Numbered from the stretch's first letter, positions 1-8,058 are shown. The stretch is DNA of 64,000 bases from Kitasatospora sp. NBC_01246 (GCF_036226505.1 NZ_CP108484.1:2480001-2544000); one strand, 5' to 3'. The notes: generated by a model not told the origin, from the sequence alone. Program-made: numbers and translations.

Positions 1-1
1 G

Positions 2-196
2 GTGCTCTACCTGCAGCTGATGCTGGAGCACCACAAGGGCGGGGTGGAGATGGCCCAGGGCTACGTCGACCTGGCGAAGAACGAGACCGAGAAGCGGCTC
101 GCCCAGTCGATGGTGGTCGGGCAGACCTCGGAGATCCAGTTGATCACCGACATGCTCACCGAGCGCGGCGCCACCCCTGGTGTGCCCGCGTCCTGA
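2..196 (+). CDS. DUF305 family protein, C-terminal part (5' end outside window)
   Basis: Only the last 64 residues are visible, ending at TGA 194-196. The piece contains the HHKGGVEMAQ motif followed by amphipathic helices, which matches the second half of DUF305, a secreted or lipoprotein four-helix family whose paired His and Met residues are thought to bind metal (often copper). The signal peptide and first half lie upstream of base 1, so localisation cannot be seen here. A perfect 20-bp hairpin follows the stop. Family assignment is fairly secure; its role in this organism is unknown. Confidence 0.75.
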   Translation: MLYLQLMLEHHKGGVEMAQGYVDLAKNETEKRLAQSMVVGQTSEIQLITDMLTERGATPGVPAS

Positions 197-211
197 TCGA
201 CCCGCAGCACC

Positions 212-254
212 CGGCCGGGGGCGGTGGACGGATTCCGTCCACCGCCCCCGGCCG
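212..254. terminator. Bidirectional hairpin terminator
   Basis: Perfect inverted repeat: arms 212-231 and 235-254 (20 bp each) with a 3-nt loop. It sits between the convergent DUF305 and TetR genes, so it can end transcription from both sides. No T-tract follows, as is usual in streptomycetes. Confidence 0.8.
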
Positions 255-306
255 TCTCACCCCCGGCCGTTTCTCCCATCGGACGGGGCCGCCCGGTGGG
301 CGGGCG

Positions 307-975
307 TCACGAGCTGAGGGAGGCCACCTCGGCGGCGTAGAGCAGCTCCGGGTCGAGGTCCATCCCGGTGAAGTGGCCCGCCAGTTCCAGCGAGAGCGTG
401 CCGTGCAGGCGGGTCCAGAAGGCGAGCGCGCGGCGCAGCTCGGCCGGGCGGGCGCCGGGGTGTCCGGCGGCCCAGGGGCGGTGGTGCTCCAGGTAGGCGT
501 CGAGCGCGGCGGCCGGCCCCGCCGGCTCCGGCCCCGGACCGGCGGCGACACAGGCGTCGAGCAGGGTCGACATGATCTCCGAGGCGATCACGGTGGTGTC
601 CTCGGGAGCGTGGTAGCCCGGGACCGGGGTGCCGTAGACGAGGAAGTAGCGGTGCGGGTCGGCCAGCGCCCAGCGGCGCAGGGTCCGGGTCAGCTCCAGC
701 AGGTCCGCCGGGTGGGTGCCCCCGGCGGAGCCGGTGGCCAGCAGGGCGTCGGCGAGGCTGCGGTAGGCGTCCCGAACGAGCTCCGTGATCAGCTCGTCGC
801 GGTTGGCGAAGTACCGGTACAGCGCGGGTCCGCTCAGGCCCATCTGCTTGGCGATCGCGTTCAGTGAGAGCGCGGACGCGCCCACCCCGGCGATCTGCTC
901 CCAGGCCCGCTCCTTGACCTCCGCGCGGACCTGCTGCCGGTACCGCTCGCGTGGGGTCGGCGCCTTGTCGGCCAT
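307..975 (-). CDS. TetR/AcrR family transcriptional regulator
   Basis: 222-residue regulator with an N-terminal TetR helix-turn-helix at about residues 25-60 (SLNAIAKQMGLSGPALYRYF) and a C-terminal ligand domain of the WHG type, seen from the length and the late aromatic-rich helices. The ATG at 975 is chosen because a GAAGGAG ribosome-binding site lies just upstream on this strand; the reading frame stays open further but without start signals. It is transcribed away from the oxidoreductase at 1235, with an imperfect dyad in the intergenic region next to that gene's promoter. It most likely represses the oxidoreductase-SRPBCC operon and possibly itself. The inducer cannot be predicted. Confidence 0.85.
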   Translation of the reverse strand: MADKAPTPRERYRQQVRAEVKERAWEQIAGVGASALSLNAIAKQMGLSGPALYRYFANRDELITELVRDAYRSLADALLATGSAGGTHPADLLELTRTLRRWALADPHRYFLVYGTPVPGYHAPEDTTVIASEIMSTLLDACVAAGPGPEPAGPAAALDAYLEHHRPWAAGHPGARPAELRRALAFWTRLHGTLSLELAGHFTGMDLDPELLYAAEVASLSS

Positions 976-1155
976 GTCTGTCTCCTTCTTCCGCTCGCCC
1001 CGGGATCCGCCCGTCCCGGGATCGGTCCCTCCCGAGATCGGTCCGTCGCCGTACCCGCTCGCCCGCCCCGGCCGCCCGCCGGGTACGGGGACCACAGCAC
1101 GGGTTAGACGGTATCACTCACGGCAGAGGCGCTCACGATCGATGGATTCGCTCGC

Positions 1156-1210
1156 TTGACACGACCCTCGGCGGCATTCATTCTAGTTATAGCTTCTAAC
1201 GGAAGCGATA
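1156..1210 (+). promoter_or_regulatory. Promoter and candidate TetR operator
   Basis: TTGACA at 1156-1161, 17 bp, then CATTCT at 1179-1184 form a plausible promoter for the oxidoreductase at 1235. Immediately downstream lies an imperfect dyad with 10-bp arms 1188-1197 (TATAGCTTCT) and 1201-1210 (GGAAGCGATA), two mismatches and a 3-nt centre. The stretch is strikingly AT-rich for this genome. Its position just after the -10 box suits a TetR repressor site; binding is inferred. Confidence 0.55.
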
Positions 1211-1234
1211 GCATCAAACGCAGAGGAGATCACC

Positions 1235-2269
1235 ATGGTTGCCACCGAGTACGTCGAGGTCGTCCTGCCGGGCAAGGTCGAGCCGGAAGGCCTGGAGGTC
1301 CATTCGGGGCTGCCGCTCCCGGTGCCCGCCGCCGGTCAGGTGCTGGTCGGGGTGGAGGCCACCGGGGTCTCGTTCGCCGAGCAGCAGATGCGGCGCGGCC
1401 GCTACTACGACCAGCCGGCGTTCCCCTTCGTCCCCGGGTACGACCTGGTCGGTACGGTCCTGGCGGCCGGCCCCGGCGTCGGGCCCGAGCTGGTCGGCCG
1501 TCGGGTCGCCGCCATGACCAAGACCGGCGGCTGGGCGAGCCACGTCGCGCTGGACGCCGCGGACCTCGTCGAGGTGCCGGACGGCGTCGGCGCGGCGGAG
1601 GCCGAGACCGCGGTCGTCAACGGGCTGACCGCCTGGCAGATGCTGCACCGCAAGGCCCGGGTGCGGGCCGGTCAGACCGTCCTGGTCCACGGCGCCAACG
1701 GCGGGGTCGGCTCGGTACTGGTCCAGCTGGCGCTCGGCGCCGGCGCCCGGGTGATCGGCACCGCCTCGGGCCGCCACCACGACGCCCTGCGGGCCCTCGG
1801 CGTCACGCCCGTGGACTACCGCCGCGAGGATGTCCCCGCCCGGGTCCGGGAGCTGGCCCCGGGCGGCGTGGACGCCGTGTTCGACCACGTCGGCGGCCCC
1901 GGCATCACCGACTCCTGGCGGCTGCTCGCCCCCGGCGGCACGCTCGTCTCCTACGGCAGCGCCGCCACCCGCGACGCCGAGGGCTCCAAGCAGCTGCCCG
2001 TGCTCGCGCTGCTCGGCCGGGTGTGGCTGTGGAACCTGCTGCCCAACGGGCGCCACGCCTACTTCTTCAACGTCTGGGCCGGCCGCGCGTTCGCCCCGAA
2101 CCGGTTCCGGGCCCGCCTGCGCGCCGACCTCTCCCAGGTGTTCGCGGCCCTGCACCGGGGCGAGATCACGGCCCGGGTCGCCGCCGAGCTGCCGCTGGCA
2201 CGCGCCGCCGAGGCGATGCGCCTGGCGGAGTCCGGCACCGTCGCCGGGAAGGTCGTCCTCGTCCCGTAG
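1235..2269 (+). CDS. MDR-family NAD(P)-dependent oxidoreductase (quinone-reductase-like)
   Basis: 344-residue medium-chain dehydrogenase/reductase. The N-terminal GroES-like fold (residues about 25-110) lacks the Cys/His set of zinc alcohol dehydrogenases, and the Rossmann domain carries GANGGVGS near residue 155, the nucleotide-binding loop of zeta-crystallin-type quinone oxidoreductases. The expected reaction is NADPH-dependent reduction of a quinone or enone. The ATG at 1235 follows a GAGGAG site. It is first in a likely operon with the SRPBCC gene and is divergent from a TetR regulator, an arrangement typical of inducible detoxification genes. The substrate is not known. Confidence 0.85.
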   Translation: MVATEYVEVVLPGKVEPEGLEVHSGLPLPVPAAGQVLVGVEATGVSFAEQQMRRGRYYDQPAFPFVPGYDLVGTVLAAGPGVGPELVGRRVAAMTKTGGWASHVALDAADLVEVPDGVGAAEAETAVVNGLTAWQMLHRKARVRAGQTVLVHGANGGVGSVLVQLALGAGARVIGTASGRHHDALRALGVTPVDYRREDVPARVRELAPGGVDAVFDHVGGPGITDSWRLLAPGGTLVSYGSAATRDAEGSKQLPVLALLGRVWLWNLLPNGRHAYFFNVWAGRAFAPNRFRARLRADLSQVFAALHRGEITARVAAELPLARAAEAMRLAESGTVAGKVVLVP

Positions 2270-2345
2270 GCACGGCCCCCGCCCGACCGCCCCCCAGGCA
2301 TCCCCCTCAGGCATCCCCCTCAGGCACCCGACCAGGAGACCCACC

Positions 2346-2873
2346 GTGTTCACCACCCTCGCCGCCAGGGCCGCCGCCCTGCCCGTCGCCGTCGTCACCG
2401 GGCTCTGCGGAGGCGGCGGGCAGCAGCCCGCCGTCCGGATCGACCACCGGGCCCCGGTGATCACCCGCGACGACATCGTCATCCACGCGCCGCTGGAACG
2501 GATCTGGCGGATCCAGACGGACATCGGGGCCTGGCCGTCCTGGCAGCCCGACGTCACCCGCACCGAGTGGCTGACTCCCGGCCCGCTGCGCACCGGCTCG
2601 GTGTTCCGCTGGTCGGTGCACGGCCTGAGCGACATCACCTCCACCGTCCGGGAGGTGCGCCCGCCGCACCGGATCGTCTGGGGCGGCCCGGCCCAGGGGA
2701 TCACCGCCGTGCACGTCTGGACCTTCACCCCGGTCCGGGACGGCGTGCGCGTCCACACCGAGGAGTCCTGGGCCGGGGCACCGGTGGAGGCCGCCCGGCC
2801 GGAACTCCAGGCGGCGCTGGACGCCTCGCTGGACGCCTGGCTGCACCTCCTCAAGGCCCGGGCCGAGGGGTGA
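2346..2873 (+). CDS. SRPBCC family protein (polyketide cyclase/START-like)
   Basis: 175 residues from GTG 2346, preceded by AGGAGA at 2333-2338. The helix-grip fold is suggested by the opening strand IVIHAPLERIWRIQTDIGAW, a central strand around VWTFTPVRDGVRV and a long C-terminal helix. Such proteins bind small hydrophobic ligands in a cavity. The first 30 residues are hydrophobic and Gly-rich (VAVVTGLCGGGG), which may be a signal or lipoprotein-like leader, but no clean cleavage site is visible. It lies 76 bp behind the oxidoreductase and is probably co-transcribed under the TetR regulator. Confidence 0.7.
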   Translation: MFTTLAARAAALPVAVVTGLCGGGGQQPAVRIDHRAPVITRDDIVIHAPLERIWRIQTDIGAWPSWQPDVTRTEWLTPGPLRTGSVFRWSVHGLSDITSTVREVRPPHRIVWGGPAQGITAVHVWTFTPVRDGVRVHTEESWAGAPVEAARPELQAALDASLDAWLHLLKARAEG

Positions 2874-2919
2874 CCGGTCACCGGGGCCGGCGCCCCGGGC
2901 CCCCTCCGCGGCGCACCGG

Positions 2920-4395
2920 TCAGGCCCCGCCCGGCTCCGGCCGCCCCGGCGTCCGCCCGGCCGGGCGGACCAGCGCCACCGCGAGGACCGCCACGGCGGC
3001 GAGCGCGAGCAGGACCGTCCGCCCGCCGGACGCCGCGCCCGCCAGATGGACACCGAGGACGGGCAGCGCGGTGCCGAGCGCCGTTCCCAGGCTGCGGGCC
3101 ATGTTGACCATGCCGCCGCCGACCGCCGAGCACTGCGGCGGGATCGCCCGCATCACCAGCGCGTTGTTGGCCGGCAGCAGCAGCCCCAGCCCGTACCCGG
3201 CGACCAGCAGCGGGCCCGCCGCCGTCGCCGCCCCCACCGGCAGCAGCGCGAGCAGCAGCAGCCCGGCGCCCGCGACGGCGGCGCCGAACCGGCAGCGGCC
3301 GACGTCCGACCAGCCCCGCGGCAGCAGCGCGCCGCCGACGGTCGCGGCGAGCGCGAAGGCGGCCGGGAGCAGGGTGATCACCAGACCGGCCCGGACCACC
3401 GGGACGCCCGCCCCGGCGAGCAGCACCGGGCCGAGCACCAGCGGGCAGAACAGCAGCAGATAGCCGATCAGCGCGACGGCCAGCCCGGGCCGCACGCCCG
3501 GGGTGTTGACCAGCCCCGGCGCCAGGATCGGCCGGGCGGCCCGCCGCTCCTGGCGGACCAGGCCGAGGGTGAGCAGCGCCGAGGCGAGCAGCAGGGCCGC
3601 CGCGGCCCAGCCGGGCAGGGGCAGGCCGGAGGCGGTGGAGAGGGCGAGCAGCAGCGCGGTGGTGGCTCCGGTGAGCAGCAGCAGTCCGGACAGGTCGAAC
3701 CGGCCGCCCCCGGTAGCGCCCCCGCCCCCGTCGCCGTCGCCGTCGGCGACACCGGGGACCCACGCCCGGGCGCGGGTGCGGGGCAGCAGGAACCAGCCCG
3801 CCAGGATGCCGAACAGTCCGATGGGCACATTGATCCAGAACACCCAGCGCCAGGAGGCGTGTTCGACCAGCAGCCCGCCGAGGCTGGGGCCGAGCGCCAG
3901 GCCGAGGCCCTGGGCGGCCGCCTGGATGCCCAGCGCCCGGCGCATCGCGTGGCCGGGGACGCCGCGGGCCACCAGGGCGACGCTGTTGGCCTGCATCATC
4001 GCGCCGCCGACCGCCTGCACGGCCCGGCAGGCCACCAGGATCCAGAGGCCCCCGGCGAACCCCGCGCCGAGCGAGGCCAGTGCGAAGACGGCGAAGCCGC
4101 CGAGGTACATCGTCTTGCGCCCGACCAGGTCGGAGAGCCGGCCGACCGGGGCCAGCAGGGCCACCAGCACCAGCAGATAGGCCAGCGCGACCCATTCCAC
4201 TGCGGCGAAGTCGGCCCGGAAGTGCCCGCCGAGCGCGGGCAGCACCAGGGCGGTGATGCCGGCGGTGAGCTGGCCGAGGAACGCCCCGAGGCAGACGGTG
4301 CCGACGGCCAGCCAGTGGGCGTGCCGCCACCCGGCGATGCCACGCGGCCGGGGGCGCTCGGCGAGCAGCCTGGTGGCGAGGGCGGTGGCGTTCAT
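2920..4395 (-). CDS. MFS transporter, DHA2-like
   Basis: 491-residue integral membrane protein, probably 14 transmembrane helices. GRLSDLVGRKTMYLGG is the family motif A between helices 2 and 3, and the WRWVFWINVPIG segment near residue 150 is typical of the DHA2 drug:H+ antiporters. ATG 4395 is chosen because a TATATT box lies 7 nt upstream, giving a leaderless transcript. An ATATC-GATAT dyad overlaps that box. It is divergent from a MarR gene, so it is probably a MarR-controlled exporter of a small toxic compound or metabolite. Substrate unknown. Confidence 0.85.
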   Translation of the reverse strand: MNATALATRLLAERPRPRGIAGWRHAHWLAVGTVCLGAFLGQLTAGITALVLPALGGHFRADFAAVEWVALAYLLVLVALLAPVGRLSDLVGRKTMYLGGFAVFALASLGAGFAGGLWILVACRAVQAVGGAMMQANSVALVARGVPGHAMRRALGIQAAAQGLGLALGPSLGGLLVEHASWRWVFWINVPIGLFGILAGWFLLPRTRARAWVPGVADGDGDGGGGATGGGRFDLSGLLLLTGATTALLLALSTASGLPLPGWAAAALLLASALLTLGLVRQERRAARPILAPGLVNTPGVRPGLAVALIGYLLLFCPLVLGPVLLAGAGVPVVRAGLVITLLPAAFALAATVGGALLPRGWSDVGRCRFGAAVAGAGLLLLALLPVGAATAAGPLLVAGYGLGLLLPANNALVMRAIPPQCSAVGGGMVNMARSLGTALGTALPVLGVHLAGAASGGRTVLLALAAVAVLAVALVRPAGRTPGRPEPGGA

Positions 4396-4402
4396 ACGGC
4401 GA

Positions 4403-4424
4403 AATATATCGGATGCAGATATGT
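4403..4424 (-). promoter_or_regulatory. MFS promoter with overlapping MarR-type dyad
   Basis: On the minus strand TATATT (4403-4408) ends 7 nt before the MFS start. The dyad ATATC (4406-4410), 7 nt, GATAT (4418-4422) overlaps it. This AT-rich palindrome is isolated in a region of about 80% GC. Repression by the adjacent MarR protein is inferred from position. Confidence 0.5.
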
Positions 4425-4510
4425 TCTTTCTACGAGCTGATCGGTCACCGATGGGTGTCGGCCCGGTGTCGAGACGGTACGCGACCGGCGGCCGCGGCCT
4501 CCGGCGGGCG

Positions 4511-4625
4511 GCCGGGGGTGGGCGGTCGGCGGGCGGTCGGGGGTGGGCGGTCGGCGGGCGGCCTGGGGTGGGCGGTCGGCGGGCGGCCGGGAGTGGGCGG
4601 TCGGCGGGCGGCCTGGGGTGGGCGA
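4511..4625. repeat. 25-bp tandem repeat (minisatellite), 4 copies plus partial
   Basis: Four consecutive 25-bp units occupy 4511-4535, 4536-4560, 4561-4585 and 4586-4610, followed by a partial fifth to about 4625. Each ends in GGTCGGCGGGCG; variation is confined to about four positions near the unit start. The unit is not a multiple of 3 and lies in the noncoding gap between the MFS gene and the MarR gene, so it is not a protein repeat. Confidence 0.85.
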
Positions 4626-4691
4626 TCGACCCCTTCTCGGCAGGTGATCGGGCCGACGGCGCGGCCGCCACCAGGCGCTACGCTGTCCGCC

Positions 4692-5246
4692 ATGCCGTCG
4701 TCACCCCCCGTTCCCGACCCCGCCGCCGCGCCTGCCGACACCCAGGCCGCCCCCGGGGTCCCGGCGGAGCTCCCCGCTCCGGCGATCGAACGCGCCCGGC
4801 GGCTGACCGACGTGGTCACCCGGCTGCGCCGCGCCCTGCGCAGCAGCATCCGCACCGAGTACCCGTGGGAGTCCCTGCCGATGGCGCAGGTCGAGCTCCT
4901 CCAGACGCTCGCCGCCGCGCCGCTGCGGGTCGGCGAACTCGCCGCCCGCCAGCGGCTGGCCCCGAACACCGTCAGCGGCCTGGTCGGCAAGCTGCTGGAG
5001 GCCGGCTTCGTCGACCGCCAGGCCGATCCCGGCGACCGCCGGACCGCCCGGATCGCGCTCACCCCGGCGGGCCTGCGCCAGCTGGACGACTGGCGACACG
5101 CCCACGAGCGCCGCATCGCCACCGCCCTCGCCACCCTGACCGCCGCCGACCGCGAGGCCGTCATGCAGGCGCTCCCCGCCCTCGACCGGCTCGCCCGCGC
5201 GCTGGCCGACCCGGGTGCGCCCGAGCAACCGACCGGGCCCGAATAG
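4692..5246 (+). CDS. MarR family transcriptional regulator
   Basis: 184-residue winged-helix regulator. The recognition region runs LRVGELAARQRLAPNTVSGL around residues 80-100, followed by the wing DPGDRRTARIALT, which is the signature MarR wing (DxRDxR-like). ATG 4692 sits 7 nt after TACGCT (4679-4684), indicating a leaderless mRNA. The first 35 residues are Pro/Ala-rich and probably disordered. Divergent from the MFS exporter, it is the natural candidate for binding the dyad at 4406-4422. The ligand is unknown. Confidence 0.85.
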   Translation: MPSSPPVPDPAAAPADTQAAPGVPAELPAPAIERARRLTDVVTRLRRALRSSIRTEYPWESLPMAQVELLQTLAAAPLRVGELAARQRLAPNTVSGLVGKLLEAGFVDRQADPGDRRTARIALTPAGLRQLDDWRHAHERRIATALATLTAADREAVMQALPALDRLARALADPGAPEQPTGPE

Positions 5247-5286
5247 TCGGGTGACGAGCGGGCCCGGCGGCGGCTACCGTCCGTGG

Positions 5287-5820
5287 ATGGAGAGCACTCG
5301 GGCGGACGCCGCACGGATACGGATCGAGCCCTGGACGAACGCCGATCTGGCGCTGCTCCGCCAGGTCAACACCCCGGAGATGAAGCGGCACGTCGGCGGC
5401 CCGGAGACGGAGCGGCAACTCCTCCACCGGCACCGCCGCTACCTCGACTTCGTCCCCTCCGGCGTCGGCTGCATGTACCGCATCGTGCTGCTCCCCGGCG
5501 GCGAGCCGGTCGGCACCGTCGGCTACGGCACCCGGACGTGGCAGGGCGCGACCGTCCACGAGATGGGCTGGAACGTCCTGCCCGCCCACCAGGGCCGGGG
5601 CATCGCGGTGGCCGCCACCAGGGCCGCCGTCGCCGCGGCCCGCCGCGAGGCCCGCCACCCCCATCTGCACGCCTTCCCCGACGTGGCCAACCCCGCCTCG
5701 AACGCCGTCTGCCGCAAGGCCGGCTTCACCCTCCTCGGCGAGACCGCCTTCGAGTTCCCGCCCGGGCGCCCCATGCGCAGCAACGACTGGCGGGTGGACC
5801 TCCGCGCGGACCCCGCCTAG
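5287..5820 (+). CDS. GNAT family N-acetyltransferase (RimJ/RimL type)
   Basis: 177 residues with the acetyl-CoA-binding GNAT core: strand beta4 (TVHEMGWNVLP), the pyrophosphate loop HQGRGIAVAA near residue 103 and the C-terminal NAVCRKAGF segment. Proteins of this type acetylate N-termini, amino groups of small molecules or antibiotics. ATG 5287 lies 6 nt behind TACCGT, so a leaderless start is preferred over upstream in-frame starts. Its TAG stop shares the palindrome CTAG with the stop of the convergent AraC gene. Substrate not predictable. Confidence 0.8.
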   Translation: MESTRADAARIRIEPWTNADLALLRQVNTPEMKRHVGGPETERQLLHRHRRYLDFVPSGVGCMYRIVLLPGGEPVGTVGYGTRTWQGATVHEMGWNVLPAHQGRGIAVAATRAAVAAARREARHPHLHAFPDVANPASNAVCRKAGFTLLGETAFEFPPGRPMRSNDWRVDLRADPA

Positions 5821-6593
5821 CCACGCCCGCCGGGGAGTTGACGGGTGCGGTAACGGCCGGGGGTCTCGCCGACGAGAGCGGCGAAAGCCTCGATGAAGGT
5901 CGTCGGATTGGCCCAGCCGCAGGCGAGAGCGGTCTCGGTGACGGACTTCCCCGCGGCGAGCCGGGTGAGCGCGTGGTGGACGCGGAGCTGAGTGCGCCAC
6001 TGGTGGAAACTCATCCGCAGCTCCTGCCCGAAGAGCCGGCTGAGCGTGCGCTCACTCGCCCCCACCCGCGTCCCGAGCTCGGCGAGCGTCTGCTGGTTGG
6101 CCGGGTCGGCGTAGAGGATGCCGGTCAGCGCCCGGAGCCGGTCGTCGGCCGGCTCGGGCAGGTGCAGCGGCTGCTCGGGCGCCAGGGCGAGCTCGTCGAC
6201 GACGACGGCGTGCAGCCGGTCGACCGCCTCCGGCTCCCGCCCGCCGGCGGCAGCCTCCTCGGCCGTGAGGGCGAGCAGGGCTTCGCGGGCGAGCCCGGAG
6301 ACGCTGAGCACGGCCGGACGCGCGGGCAGCCGTGCGGCGAGCGCGTCGACAAGGAACAGAATCCGCATGTCCGCGTTGCCGTGCGCGGTGTGGTGGTGCT
6401 CGAAGGCCGCGGGAGTCCACGCCACCCGGGTCGGCGGGGCGATCCACGTGCCCCCGACGGTGGTCACGGACAGCACGCCGGTGGCCGGATAGACCAGATG
6501 ACCGCGGTCGTGGGCATGGACGGGCAGCCGCTGCCCGTGCGCCAGGGCGATGCGGCCGCGTTCCGCGGGATCGAGATGGCGGGTTTCCCTCAT
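5817..6593 (-). CDS. AraC family transcriptional regulator (NimR-like)
   Basis: 258 residues. The N-terminal half has a cupin-like sensor (HDRGHLVYPATGVLSV, then a TPAAFEHHH segment), and the C-terminal half has the two AraC helix-turn-helices (TLAELGTRVGASERTLSRLF near residue 165; ETALACGWANPTTFIEAF near residue 215). Start ATG 6593 is 8 nt behind TAGGAT (6602-6607), a leaderless layout. It is divergent from a CynX/NimT-type transporter only 55 bp away. The same pairing is known from E. coli nimR-nimT, where the regulator controls a 2-nitroimidazole exporter, so a local regulator role is likely. Confidence 0.85.
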   Translation of the reverse strand: MRETRHLDPAERGRIALAHGQRLPVHAHDRGHLVYPATGVLSVTTVGGTWIAPPTRVAWTPAAFEHHHTAHGNADMRILFLVDALAARLPARPAVLSVSGLAREALLALTAEEAAAGGREPEAVDRLHAVVVDELALAPEQPLHLPEPADDRLRALTGILYADPANQQTLAELGTRVGASERTLSRLFGQELRMSFHQWRTQLRVHHALTRLAAGKSVTETALACGWANPTTFIEAFAALVGETPGRYRTRQLPGGRG

Positions 6594-6648
6594 AGCTTGG
6601 CATCCTATCGGTGGCCCGCCACGTCGGCTCCGGCCGAGAGTGGACGGC

Positions 6649-7965
6649 ATGACCAGCCCAGTGACCCATCAGGCCCCAGTGACCCATCAGGCCCCATTGA
6701 CCCATCAGGCCCCTGCGGCCCACCCGTCGGCGTCCCGGCAGCCGTCCCTCCCCGGACCGACCGGAGCACGCGCCGTACAAGCCGCTCTCGCGTTCAGCCT
6801 GGCCGCGCTGAACCTGCGCATCGCCGTCGCGTCCCTGTCCCCCGTCCTCGCGGAGGTCGAGCACGACGAACACCTCTCGTCGTTCGGCGCCGGAGCCCTC
6901 TCGACGGTGCCGGTCGTCTGCTTCGGGGCGTTCGCGTTCCTCGCGCCCCGGCTCACCCGCCGCTTCGGCCCCCACCACCTGCTCTGGTACGCGCTGCTCG
7001 CGCTGGCCGGCGGCATCGTGCTGCGCTCCGTCCCGGGAGCGCCCGCCCTGTTCGGCGGGACCCTGATCGCCGGGGTGGCGATCGCGGTCGGCAACGTCCT
7101 CATGCCGCAGCTCATCAAGCACGACTTCGCCGGCCGCGCCGGGCTGATGCTCGGCTGCTACTCCCTGGCCCTGTCCGGCGGGGCCGCGCTCGCCGCGGGC
7201 CTGGTCGTCCCGCTGGCGTCGGCCACCGGCTGGGGCTGGCGGCCGGTGCTCGCGCTGTGGGCGGTTCCCGCCCTCATGGCCGCTCTCGCCTGGCTTCCCG
7301 AACTGCTCGCGCCGGACCGGCGTTCGGCGAACCGCCGGCGACCGGAGCCGGTGCAGCGGGAAGGAGCCGATACCGCCGCACCCGGGTCGCTGTGGCGCGA
7401 CCGGACCGCCTGGGCGGTGACCCTGTACATGGGTCTGCAGTCCCTCGGCTACTACGCGATCCTCTCCTGGCTGCCGACGCTCCTGCGGGACCACGGCATG
7501 AGCGACGGCGAGGCCGGCTGGATGCTCTCCTTCTCCAGCTTCCCCGGGATGGCCGCGTCCTTCGCGGCCCCCTGGCTGCAGCAACGGCTGCGCCGGGCCT
7601 TCGTCCCGCCCCTGGCGGCGTCCCTGCTGTGCGCCACCGGCTTCGTCGGCCTGCTCACCTCCCCCGTGTCGGGCGCCTACCTCTGGATGACCGCGCTCGG
7701 GCTGGGCCAGGGCCTCGCCATCGGTCTCGCCCTCGGCTACATCGTCGCCCGCTCGCCCGACGCTCACCACACCGGCCGGCTCTCGACCATGGCCCAGGGG
7801 ATCGGCTACCTCATCGCCTGCCTCGGCCCGCTCGGTCTCGGCCTGCTGCACTCCGCGAGCGGGGGATGGTCGCTGCCGGTCGTCGTGCTGCTCGCCGTGC
7901 TCGTCGCCCAGACCGTCGCGGCCTTCGGCGCGAGCCGTGACCGCCACGTCCTGGCGTCCTCCTGA
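6649..7965 (+). CDS. MFS transporter, CynX/NimT family
   Basis: 438 residues with about 12 membrane spans. The sequence LNLRIAVASLSPVL at the first helix and the MPQLIKHDF segment fit the cyanate/2-nitroimidazole transporter branch (CynX, NimT) of the MFS. ATG 6649 follows GAGAGT by 7 nt with no ribosome-binding site. The cytoplasmic N-terminus contains three copies of the hexapeptide VTHQAP encoded by an 18-bp DNA repeat, absent from the family core. Regulation by the divergent AraC gene is likely. Substrate could be cyanate-like anions or a drug; the family name does not settle this. Confidence 0.85.
   Translation: MTSPVTHQAPVTHQAPLTHQAPAAHPSASRQPSLPGPTGARAVQAALAFSLAALNLRIAVASLSPVLAEVEHDEHLSSFGAGALSTVPVVCFGAFAFLAPRLTRRFGPHHLLWYALLALAGGIVLRSVPGAPALFGGTLIAGVAIAVGNVLMPQLIKHDFAGRAGLMLGCYSLALSGGAALAAGLVVPLASATGWGWRPVLALWAVPALMAALAWLPELLAPDRRSANRRRPEPVQREGADTAAPGSLWRDRTAWAVTLYMGLQSLGYYAILSWLPTLLRDHGMSDGEAGWMLSFSSFPGMAASFAAPWLQQRLRRAFVPPLAASLLCATGFVGLLTSPVSGAYLWMTALGLGQGLAIGLALGYIVARSPDAHHTGRLSTMAQGIGYLIACLGPLGLGLLHSASGGWSLPVVVLLAVLVAQTVAAFGASRDRHVLASS
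6661..6714 (+). repeat. 18-bp in-frame tandem repeat, 3 copies
   Basis: Units at 6661-6678, 6679-6696 and 6697-6714, the first two identical (GTGACCCATCAGGCCCCA), the third differing at two bases. They encode VTHQAP, VTHQAP, LTHQAP at the start of the MFS protein. Exact identity suggests a recent expansion. Confidence 0.9.
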
Positions 7966-8009
7966 CGGACCGGAGCGGTCCTCCTGACGGACCGGGGCGG
8001 TCCTCCTGA
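7957..8009. repeat. 22-bp direct repeat, 2 copies plus partial
   Basis: Units 7957-7978 and 7979-8000 (TCCTCCTGACGGACCGGRGCGG) and a partial third from 8001. The first unit contains the stop codon of the MFS gene, so the duplication arose across the gene end and left the reading frame intact. Confidence 0.8.
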
Positions 8010-8014
8010 CCGGG

Positions 8015-8045
8015 CCGGGCCCGGCGGGGACCACGCCGGGCCCGG
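8015..8045. terminator. Bidirectional hairpin terminator
   Basis: Perfect arms CCGGGCCCGGCG (8015-8026) and CGCCGGGCCCGG (8034-8045) with a 7-nt loop, between the convergent MFS and ogt genes. Confidence 0.8.
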
Positions 8046-8058
8046 TCCCCGCCCGGGC

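Noticed and set aside
1214..4330. 1038-codon open frame on the minus strand opposite the oxidoreductase and SRPBCC genes
   Set aside because: Shadow of high-GC coding DNA: Arg/Pro/Gly/Ala-rich translation, no domains, wrong GC3 bias.
4511..4625. CRISPR array candidate
   Set aside because: The 25-bp units are contiguous with no unique spacers and no cas genes nearby; it is a minisatellite.
6052..8034. 660-codon minus-strand frame opposite the CynX/NimT transporter
   Set aside because: Antisense shadow; composition dominated by Gly, Arg and Gln without domain motifs.
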